Assembly (NCBI GenBank): GCA_010672185.1
Contig: JAAHHL010000389.1
Span: 1-6,705 of the forward strand
Length of the DNA stretch: 6,705 nucleotides
DNA from: Caldora sp. SIO3E6
GTDB lineage: Bacteria > Cyanobacteriota > Cyanobacteriia > Cyanobacteriales > Coleofasciculaceae
Direction: 5' to 3'
In this document: piece after piece, positions 1 through 5,200 of the stretch
Layout: each line of letters opens with the position of its first letter
Position numbering within the stretch: the stretch's first letter is position 1
Notes under the pieces: model-generated
The model's input: the letters and a program-made list of their open reading frames with translations, nothing else
Database searches by the model: none
What the model was told of the DNA's origin: nothing
Program-made: the position numbers and the translations under genes

Positions 1-889
1 TTAGTCCTGTTGCTTCTGCGATTGTCTCAATATCTATTCCTTTTTGTTTAAATGTTCTGGCTATATTAACCTTTTCCTGCTGTTTACCTTGCTCGATACC
101 CTGTTGTTTACCTTGTTCAATACCTTGCTTGATACCTTCTTCGATACCCTCCAATCTGCCCTCTGAGCGCGAACCTTCGATTATACTGACTTCATAGCGC
201 CTATTCTCCATATATCTGAGGTAGTTTGCTCTTTCTTCTTCGCTTAAACTATCTACTAGTAAATTTTCCTTTGCTTCCGCTAAGCCTTGGGCGGTAAATT
301 CCTCTTTGATTTGGCTCTTTTTGAGGAAATATATCCATTCGTCTAAGGTATCCTTCGCTACATCGTTAAAATTGTTGACTTTAATCACATAATATTCGGG
401 AAAAATCTCCGATACTTTTTTGATATTAAACAGCTTCTTCTGGTTTATTGATGGCTTTAACCTGTCTTTCAAGTGCAGACCATGAAAATCTAGTCTTCCT
501 TGGTAAATATAATCATCCCCCTGTCCCAGAGAAAAGTAGACTATGTTCACTGAATAGACTTTTTTGACTTTACTGTAAGGCTCTCCCTTTTCCAGGAAGT
601 CCGTAATTAATTTTGCTGTGCCGTAGAGCATTCGATGAAAATAGTCTTGCTCGGTACTATTTTGCACTTCAACGAGAATCAATTCACCCTGGTCATTTTC
701 CGCCAGAATATCGACTCGATTAAGCTTGTCATCCTCTGCTTGCCGATTGCCCTCACTTTCGAGTATTGATTGTATCTTGATTTGTTTCCCCAATAACTCG
801 CTGAGGAAACCTGCCAAAACTACATGATTAGCTTTGTTTCTGAGTAATTTTTTGATTGCCCAATCAAATCTGATGTGTGTTTGGGACAT
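1..889 (-). CDS. Rpn-family recombination-promoting nuclease / putative transposase, 3' end cut by window edge
   Basis: Translating from the ATG at 887-889 gives 296 uninterrupted codons down to base 2, with no stop, so the gene continues past the left edge, probably by only a few residues. The start MSQTHIRFDWAIKKLLRNKA is the classic beginning of the PD-(D/E)XK nuclease-family transposase (Rpn) group. The catalytic core is visible: NRVDI with D60, then ILVEVQ with E74 and Q76. After residue 200 comes a helical region (SLSEEERANYLRYMENRR), then a low-complexity Gly-Ile-Glu/Gln-Gly stretch built of 8-residue units. The final segment, with IARTFKQKGIDIETIAEATG, is the usual helix-turn C-terminus of this family. 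Members are DNA endonucleases that raise RecA-independent recombination (known for E. coli RpnA) and are numerous in cyanobacteria. I see no strong Shine-Dalgarno before the ATG. Family assignment is firm; cellular role is not. Confidence 0.93.
   Translation of the reverse strand, partial: MSQTHIRFDWAIKKLLRNKANHVVLAGFLSELLGKQIKIQSILESEGNRQAEDDKLNRVDILAENDQGELILVEVQNSTEQDYFHRMLYGTAKLITDFLEKGEPYSKVKKVYSVNIVYFSLGQGDDYIYQGRLDFHGLHLKDRLKPSINQKKLFNIKKVSEIFPEYYVIKVNNFNDVAKDTLDEWIYFLKKSQIKEEFTAQGLAEAKENLLVDSLSEEERANYLRYMENRRYEVSIIEGSRSEGRLEGIEEGIKQGIEQGKQQGIEQGKQQEKVNIARTFKQKGIDIETIAEATGL
77..124 (-). repeat. 24-nt tandem repeat inside the Rpn gene
   Basis: Bases 77-100 and 101-124 are two adjacent 24-nt units matching at 21 of 24 positions. 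They encode two GIEQGKQQ units on the minus strand. The following bases 125-148 continue with half-length, more degenerate units ending in the same GATACC motif. Such Gly/Glu/Gln coding repeats near the C-terminus are typical of this nuclease family and can vary in copy number between strains. Confidence 0.85.
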
Positions 890-983
890 AACGGTATCAA
901 GGGGAAGATCTACTTAGGTCTATTATGATTCAAGGATAAAGCAAAACTAGCCCAAATGAGCACTACTAATTTTTTTGAGAAAC

Positions 984-1007
984 CACAAAGACACAAAGTT
1001 CACAAAG
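984..1007 (+). repeat. Three closely spaced CACAAAG motifs
   Basis: CACAAAG occurs at 984-990, 992-998 and 1001-1007, spaced 8 and 9 nt apart, inside an A-rich stretch. Similar 'CACAAAGACACAAAG' stretches recur as dispersed repeats in many bacterial and cyanobacterial genomes. The function is unknown. Three copies of 7 nt are far too short for a CRISPR array. Confidence 0.6.
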
Positions 1008-1075
1008 GGAAAAAGGAGAGGACTTCTAATCGGTGGGCTCAAATGGGTAATTTGTTGTTCAATGGTCAAAGATAC

Positions 1076-1088
1076 AGCGCTTTGCGCT
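1076..1088. repeat. AGCGC-TTT-GCGCT mini-hairpin
   Basis: AGCGC (1076-1080) and GCGCT (1084-1088) form a perfect 5-bp inverted repeat around a TTT loop. GC-rich hairpins of this look are scattered in filamentous cyanobacterial intergenic DNA. It may be a fragment of a repeat family or chance; no gene ends close enough for it to be a convincing terminator. Confidence 0.4.
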
Positions 1089-1114
1089 CTAACAAGTATA
1101 GTAGATAGATAAAA

Positions 1115-1145
1115 GTCCCCCTTTCTAAGGGGGATTTAGGGGGAT
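1115..1145. repeat. CCCCCTT/AAGGGGG palindromic cyanobacterial repeat
   Basis: TCCCCCTT (1116-1123) and AAGGGGGA (1127-1134) form a perfect 8-bp stem with a 3-nt loop. The right arm is followed by a second GGGGGAT (1139-1145), giving two GGGGGAT units separated by TTA. This arrangement matches a dispersed intergenic repeat common in cyanobacterial genomes (recognised from memory, not searched). It is a likely non-autonomous or structural repeat rather than a terminator for either neighbour. Confidence 0.7.
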
Positions 1146-1180
1146 AGAACTGTACCGCATAGCAGAGCAAACTGCTGTAT

Positions 1181-1220
1181 CGGTTTTGCCCACCCTACTA
1201 GTCCGGCAAGGTTAAAACCG
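1181..1220. repeat. CGGTTTT...AAAACCG inverted repeat
   Basis: CGGTTTT (1181-1187) is mirrored by AAAACCG (1214-1220), with 26 nt between. The inner part contains GCCCACCCTAC, which often accompanies cyanobacterial repeat elements. It abuts the GTAGGTTGGGT element, sharing G1220, so the two may be pieces of one composite element. Confidence 0.4.
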
Positions 1221-1297
1221 TAGGTTGGGTAGAGCCCCAATAGGGAAACGCAACAAAGCCCTACTGATGTTGGGTTTCGTTCCTCAAGCTAACCTAC
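1220..1297. repeat. Imperfect inverted-repeat element (GTAGGTTGGGT type)
   Basis: The outer arms GTAGGTT (1220-1226) and AACCTAC (1291-1297) are perfect complements; extended to 11 nt they match at 9 of 11. A nested inner pair, GAAACGCAACA (1245-1255) and TGTTGGGTTTC (1268-1278), matches at 10 of 11. The 78-nt unit therefore folds as a long double-stem hairpin. Elements with GTAGGTTGGGT and TGTTGGGTTTCGTTCCTCAA are abundant in cyanobacterial intergenic DNA and behave like small non-autonomous repeats. No transposase or target duplication is visible here. Confidence 0.7.
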
Positions 1298-1474
1298 AAC
1301 TTTACTAATATGGCTTTACTTTAGCGTAATACAATCTTATCGCAAAAATTACACTCCATCCTGAACTACAGAAGCATTTCAAAAATGATTTTTTTTTCTC
1401 TGTAGTTATGGCTGTTACGTATTTAATATGCCAAAATTTTAGGAAAGTCACAGAAAAATAAAGTTCTTATCCGA

Positions 1475-1480
1475 TATACT
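1475..1480 (+). promoter_or_regulatory. Possible -10 box of the coiled-coil operon
   Basis: TATACT lies 13 nt before the ATG at 1494 and resembles a sigma-70 -10 element. No good -35 hexamer sits 16-18 nt upstream. If used, transcription would start about 7 nt before the ATG, giving an almost leaderless message. That fits the absence of a Shine-Dalgarno before this gene, but the call is weak. Confidence 0.3.
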
Positions 1481-1493
1481 AATTGTCTAGCCT

Positions 1494-2186
1494 ATGCTCT
1501 CTCAAAGCTTTTATCAGAGACTGCAAGATTTAGAAGACAACATTGCCAAAGACCAAGAACTGCTCAAGGATTTTGAAGATGAATTGCGCTATGAAAAAAA
1601 TCCTAAGCTCAAAGCACAATATAATCGTGATATCGAGCAACTGCGTAAATCTGCTGCAGACTATCGACAGGAATACAAAGAACTTCAACAGGAACTAACC
1701 AATGAACCTCCAGATAGGATGCAGGAGGTTGGAAACCAATTGCAGGAAATGGATACGAAGTTAGATGTTTTGCTGAACGGTCAGGTGGTTATTTATGAAG
1801 ACCTCCATCAAATGCGTCAAACCTTGTTGAACCGCTATAGCGCGACTGAGAAAGCTACACTTGAAGCGGTAGCTCAGGAGCTCAGTCAAAATCAATTGGT
1901 GTTGACGCAGAAGCTACTCGACGAACTTGAAGCAAACCAAGTATCAGAGCAGCAGATGCAGCAAATGTTGGCAGTGTTAGAAGAGCGCATCCCCGCTTTA
2001 CCTCCTAGTCAAGCTGCCGTCGTTGAAATTATTAAAGCTCCCGAATTAGATGCCAAACACAAACTGAAAGTAACACTGCCCCTGGTTCCTTTCCTAGTTG
2101 ACTACGAAGGTGAGTTGGAGTTAGGAAGTGGCTTCAACATCAAGTCAGCCTGGGAGCAATTGCTGGCTAAGTTGCCGAGGAGATAA
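1494..2186 (+). CDS. Coiled-coil protein with an N-terminal adaptor-like module
   Basis: This is a 230-residue, highly charged, predicted cytosolic protein. Residues 6-68 form a two-helix coiled coil with conserved LLKDFE, NP (36-37) and Y43. The same module opens the next gene's product. Residues 72-165 are a second long helical, Gln/Glu/Leu-rich stretch. The C-terminus (183-230) changes character: KLKVTLPLVPFLVDYEGELE, then a segment with AW (219-220). This terminal block looks like a discrete module, and I recall related tails on cyanobacterial effector-associated proteins, but did not search. An in-frame TAG at 1488-1490 rules out a longer start; there is no clear Shine-Dalgarno. It is first in a two-gene operon. 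The biochemical role is unknown; an adaptor or scaffold that recruits the 652-aa partner is the best inference. Confidence 0.85.
   Translation: MLSQSFYQRLQDLEDNIAKDQELLKDFEDELRYEKNPKLKAQYNRDIEQLRKSAADYRQEYKELQQELTNEPPDRMQEVGNQLQEMDTKLDVLLNGQVVIYEDLHQMRQTLLNRYSATEKATLEAVAQELSQNQLVLTQKLLDELEANQVSEQQMQQMLAVLEERIPALPPSQAAVVEIIKAPELDAKHKLKVTLPLVPFLVDYEGELELGSGFNIKSAWEQLLAKLPRR
2177..2182 (+). promoter_or_regulatory. Shine-Dalgarno for the 652-aa gene, inside the preceding gene
   Basis: GAGGAG ends 7 nt before the ATG at 2190 and overlaps the last codons of the upstream gene. The two genes are separated by 3 nt. This fixes the start of the second gene and implies coupled translation. Confidence 0.8.
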
Positions 2187-2189
2187 GGA

Positions 2190-4148
2190 ATGAGCCTGCG
2201 CGAGCACCAAGAAGAACAACAGAAAGAAGATTTCAGGCTACTCAAAGAGTATGAAGAGAAGCGACGTTGTGCCACAGATCCACGGGAAAAACGCAAGTAC
2301 CACAACGCAATTCTAGAACTAAAACAACAAATCTCTGACAGGGAAGCTGAAATCCAATCACTTAAGGAACCTAGCTTATCACCTCAAGCTCTGATTGAGC
2401 ATTATCTGAACTCTGACTTAAGCCAACTCGAATCAGCAGATATCCGGAACATTGAGCAAGCTTTGCAATCTAATACTTTAGATGCCAATATGCTAGCTCA
2501 GGGGTGCAGACTTTTAAGAAAAGAGAAAGGGCTTGATCTTGTCATCAATCAGTTGGATTGGATTTATGAGTTGGCTTGCATTGCCGATGGTAGTAAGCCT
2601 CGGTACTTTTTACCTGCTCTCAAACCAACGGGTAGGCTAGCTTCAACAACTTGGCTCGAAGCCTTGTTAAAACAAGGTTTGCCGGGGGATTATTCTTCTA
2701 GTATTGCATTAACCCTGGGAGCTTTCGGCGTTTTCATTCCTGAAATGATTCCACCTCTACAATTCCTGTTCACTAACCCAAAATATGCAGATGAGAGTAG
2801 GGACGGAGCATTAATCTATTTGAGCCTAATGGGTTCATCAGAATTCATATCAATACTAATTAAGGCAGCAGATATCCCCCAAAGTGAAGATTATTATTTT
2901 TACAGCCGAGGGCTATTTGGTTTGTTATTGATTGATAATGTTAACTTGCTTGCAGAACAGCTTCGTAAAGCGTTGCCACAGGCAGATTTAAATGCCTATG
3001 CGTATGGACTAGCAGGTAGCCGTGACCCTCAGGGTCTAGTATTACTCGAAAGAATGCAGAACCACTCTAATGAACGAGTTCGCACTGCAATAAAAAATGC
3101 ACTCAACAGTCGCTGGATATCGGCTCCCAGAAATGCTAATTCAATTGTCGCCGTTGAAGCACAAGGCTTACTTGCTCAAAATCAGATTCACCAAATTAGA
3201 TCTGCTCTCAGTCTGATGGAGTCATCCTATGTTAATGAATGGAAACTTTGCTTCTTAACTTCCAATCAACATTCGATTTTAGAAGAGCTACTCATAAAAA
3301 CCCTCTCCCTTGGAGATCAAATAGCTCAGCGTCAGGCTATTAAAGCACTATGTTGGCTCATGGGGACAACTATTCAAGAATGGAAGAGCGGTTCAGGGTT
3401 CATTTTAGGCAAACACCCTCCACTGTGGCAGAGAAGATTGTCTTCTGAGAAAATTCAAGAAGTAGAAAGGTTTTTATGGGGACAAAACCTTGATCCGCAA
3501 ACTCTGGCAGAAGGTTGCTTGCTCCTGACGAAAGAGCAGGGAATCAATTCAGTGTATAGCCAAGCGGATTGGATATACGAAATTGCCGTTGTTGCAGATG
3601 GTACTAAAGCCCGACGAAATTTAATCACCCCAAAACCAACTGGTAGATTAGCTTCTGTGGATTGGATGAAGAAGTTTTTAGGTGATGGCTTTCCCCAAGA
3701 ATGGTCGTGTTGGGTTGCACAAACATTAGGAGCATTTGGGGTTTTTATCCCAGAGATGATTCGTCCTCTCACATTTTTGTTTTCTAACCCAATATATACC
3801 AGAGCAGAGCGAGATGAGGCATTAATCTACTTGGCAATGATTGATATACCCCAAGTTGCACCAGTTATGGTTTTAGCCGCTGACCTCATCTTGAGCAACA
3901 ATAATCCTCAAGATGAATATGACTCTAGCCGAGGACTTTTTGGATTATTACTGCTTGATGATGTTAATATTCTTGCTGGACAAATGCTCAAAAATCCTCC
4001 GGATAGTTATATGTTTCCCTATGCGTATGGACTAGCAGGTAGCCGTGACCCTCGCGGTCGAGTTCTATTAGAACAAATGAAAAAGCACTCCAATAAAAAT
4101 ATTCGTAAGGCAGTAAAAGCAGCTCTTGCTCTCCCTTGGATCTACTAA
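2190..4148 (+). CDS. Large helical protein with duplicated HEAT-like domain and N-terminal adaptor-like module
   Basis: This is a 652-residue protein of unrecognised function. Residues 1-60 are a charged coiled coil homologous to the upstream protein's N-terminus: D14, LLK 17-19, E22, P31, K34, Y37, I41, L44, D50, E54 and L58 are identical at a fixed offset of 6 residues. Two copies of a domain of about 230 residues follow (85-311 and 422-652), separated by a linker of about 110 residues. Each copy carries DWIYE, KPTGRLAS, LGAFGVFIPEMI, ALIYL, SRGLFGLLL and AYGLAGSRDP, and ends in a HEAT-like helix with HSN...R.A...AL. The second copy has a 4-residue insertion near SNNN. There is no signal peptide, membrane segment, P-loop or obvious catalytic motif. 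HEAT-type solenoids usually bind protein or nucleic acid, so a sensor or scaffold role is inferred. Translation is coupled to the preceding gene. Confidence 0.88.
   Translation: MSLREHQEEQQKEDFRLLKEYEEKRRCATDPREKRKYHNAILELKQQISDREAEIQSLKEPSLSPQALIEHYLNSDLSQLESADIRNIEQALQSNTLDANMLAQGCRLLRKEKGLDLVINQLDWIYELACIADGSKPRYFLPALKPTGRLASTTWLEALLKQGLPGDYSSSIALTLGAFGVFIPEMIPPLQFLFTNPKYADESRDGALIYLSLMGSSEFISILIKAADIPQSEDYYFYSRGLFGLLLIDNVNLLAEQLRKALPQADLNAYAYGLAGSRDPQGLVLLERMQNHSNERVRTAIKNALNSRWISAPRNANSIVAVEAQGLLAQNQIHQIRSALSLMESSYVNEWKLCFLTSNQHSILEELLIKTLSLGDQIAQRQAIKALCWLMGTTIQEWKSGSGFILGKHPPLWQRRLSSEKIQEVERFLWGQNLDPQTLAEGCLLLTKEQGINSVYSQADWIYEIAVVADGTKARRNLITPKPTGRLASVDWMKKFLGDGFPQEWSCWVAQTLGAFGVFIPEMIRPLTFLFSNPIYTRAERDEALIYLAMIDIPQVAPVMVLAADLILSNNNPQDEYDSSRGLFGLLLLDDVNILAGQMLKNPPDSYMFPYAYGLAGSRDPRGRVLLEQMKKHSNKNIRKAVKAALALPWIY
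2442..3122 (+). repeat. First copy of the internally duplicated domain
   Basis: This encodes residues 85-311. It aligns with the copy at 3453-4145 along its length, with equivalent residues 337 apart in the first half (G148/G485) and 341 apart in the second (W309/W650) because of one 4-residue insertion. The copies share long identical peptide blocks, so this is a true domain duplication rather than generic helical similarity. Confidence 0.9.
2995..3030 (+). repeat. 36-nt exact direct repeat, copy 1
   Basis: These bases are identical to 4018-4053, exactly 1023 nt downstream. They encode YAYGLAGSRDP (residues 270-280) with all 11 codons unchanged. Recombination between the copies would remove 341 codons in frame. 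Confidence 0.92.
3453..4145 (+). repeat. Second copy of the internally duplicated domain
   Basis: This encodes residues 422-652 and runs to the last codon. It begins SSEKIQEVERFLWGQN, matching SADIRNIEQALQSN of copy one, and ends PWIY where copy one has SRWIS. Most identical codons differ synonymously from copy one, so the duplication is old, except for the 36-nt block listed separately. Confidence 0.9.
4018..4053 (+). repeat. 36-nt exact direct repeat, copy 2
   Basis: Partner of 2995-3030, encoding residues 611-621. Identity ends immediately outside the block (G versus C before it, A versus G after it). Confidence 0.92.
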
Positions 4149-4182
4149 TCAAATTTCTTCAAAGTGGCTGGAGAAAGCAAAA

Positions 4183-4214
4183 CCCTGAATCAACCATATA
4201 TCAACAATTCAGGG
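4183..4214. terminator. Probable terminator hairpin between convergent operons
   Basis: CCCTGAAT (4183-4190) and ATTCAGGG (4207-4214) are perfect 8-bp inverted arms around a 16-nt loop. The hairpin lies 35 nt after the plus-strand operon's stop and about 100 nt after the GTPase operon's stop. Read on the minus strand, the stem is followed by TTTTGCTTTCTCC, a passable U-rich tail. On the plus strand the T tract comes later and is poorer. The long loop makes the structure only moderately stable. Confidence 0.45.
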
Positions 4215-4312
4215 CAACTAAGTCTTCAGCTATTTTTGATAATTAATTGGTGTAAACTTGTTTTTGACGCAGTAACAGTGGAGTCAAACGTACTCTCTTG
4301 TTCTTCTGATAT

Positions 4313-5200
4313 TCAGTCTCTCAGAAAGGTATACCAACCGACGAATACCGATCCTGAAAGAGAAATCAATATAATCCATCTAATATTTGAATTTTGGTCA
4401 GTACATTGCTTGTACTGTTTGATCTTTGCTTGATATTGTGATCTAGATAATGTTAGACGTAACCAAAAACCAGGACGATTTCCACAATCTCTAAATCCCA
4501 TAGAGGTATTTATTACTATTAATAGACCTAACGCAGCGACTGTACCACCAATCGTTTTCTTGGCTATATATGAAATCTTGTTTAAAGCGTTGATTCGAGC
4601 TAAACGTGCCTTCTCTCTAGCAATTTTTGACTTAGAATAATTTCCTAATTTTGTAGTTCTTTTTAATAAATCACTAACCCCCCAAGCATCAATTTTGGAA
4701 CCATCAGGTAGCCCTAACGCCTTGGCTAGCAATGGAATCACAAATGCATTTTCTGGTACATTAGCTTGCATAAATTCAACATATTGTTCATACTCACCAT
4801 AAGACTGAGTAATTGTTACAATACAAGGAATATCTAACTTGCTACAAAGGCTAACAAACTTCTTATGAATCGGTTGCCATCTGTGCGATTGTGCGCTCAC
4901 ACAAAGCCACACGCAATGCACCTTTTTATTGATATCAGTATCCTGTGAACATTCGTTGATAAACTGCTCAACTGTGTTAACAGTATCTTGGGAAGACTCA
5001 ATCTCGAATCCTTTGGTATCGAAGAGGCGTAGCTGGCTCTTGGGTACTTTGTATGAAAAGATCTCCTGTGTTACAGGCTCACCAACGCCAGTCATTGATA
5101 TATTGAGATTGAGTATCGCATTAATTAAGGTACTTTTGCCTTCTCCTGTATTTCCAATAACTACTACATTAATGGTGTCACCCATTGAATTCAAGGTCAT
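4313..5200 (-). CDS. P-loop GTPase with C-terminal membrane hairpin (downstream paralogue)
   Basis: This is a 295-residue Era/TrmE-class GTPase. The G1 P-loop is GNTGEGKS (16-23), followed by STLINAIL. G2 is probably T44, and G3 is FDTKGFE with D61 and G64. The G4 position reads TQSY (131-134), where the canonical motif is N/TKxD. A G5-like LAK is at 158-160. The protein aligns with its upstream paralogue through the G domain and the following basic helix, then diverges at about residue 235. It lacks the DUF697-like domain and has hydrophobic stretches at 217-230 and 275-293, predicted to anchor it in a membrane. The ATG (5198-5200) overlaps the paralogue's TGA as ATGA, and an AGGA lies 10 nt upstream. 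M6 is an alternative start. The family is clear; function and partners are unknown. The short tail could be a natural variant or a degraded end. Confidence 0.9.
   Translation of the reverse strand: MTLNSMGDTINVVVIGNTGEGKSTLINAILNLNISMTGVGEPVTQEIFSYKVPKSQLRLFDTKGFEIESSQDTVNTVEQFINECSQDTDINKKVHCVWLCVSAQSHRWQPIHKKFVSLCSKLDIPCIVTITQSYGEYEQYVEFMQANVPENAFVIPLLAKALGLPDGSKIDAWGVSDLLKRTTKLGNYSKSKIAREKARLARINALNKISYIAKKTIGGTVAALGLLIVINTSMGFRDCGNRPGFWLRLTLSRSQYQAKIKQYKQCTDQNSNIRWIILISLSGSVFVGWYTFLRD

Larger units (their letters stand above)
890..1493. other. Repeat-rich intergenic region between divergent genes
   Basis: This 604-nt stretch lies between the minus-strand nuclease gene and the plus-strand coiled-coil operon and holds no convincing gene. 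It carries a run of short repeats, listed separately: triple CACAAAG, a GCGC hairpin, a CCCCCTT/AAGGGGG palindrome, and a longer imperfect inverted-repeat element. The last 170 bases are AT-rich, with a run of nine T residues around 1387-1395 and a TATACT box just before the downstream gene. No tRNA or riboswitch fold was recognised. Confidence 0.75.

Noticed and set aside
984..1007. Possible CRISPR-like array
   Set aside because: The repeats are only 7 nt with 1-2 nt between them, so there are no spacers.
2102..2305. 67-residue reading frame on the minus strand across the junction of the two plus-strand genes
   Set aside because: It is antisense to two well-supported coupled genes, has a Ser/Arg-rich composition typical of shadow frames, and shows no recognisable domain.
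3455..3772. 105-residue minus-strand frame inside the 652-aa gene
   Set aside because: It lies wholly within the second domain copy, whose plus-strand protein is clearly conserved with copy one. The antisense frame has no domain.
4164..4433. 89-residue plus-strand frame starting at GTG between the convergent operons
   Set aside because: It has no Shine-Dalgarno, includes the inverted-repeat hairpin, runs antisense into the GTPase tail and has no recognisable motif.
4313..5200. Calling the 295-aa GTPase a pseudogene because its C-terminus is short
   Set aside because: The G domain is intact at G1 and G3, the start is coupled to the upstream gene, and the tail contains a plausible membrane helix. 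The evidence for decay is insufficient.
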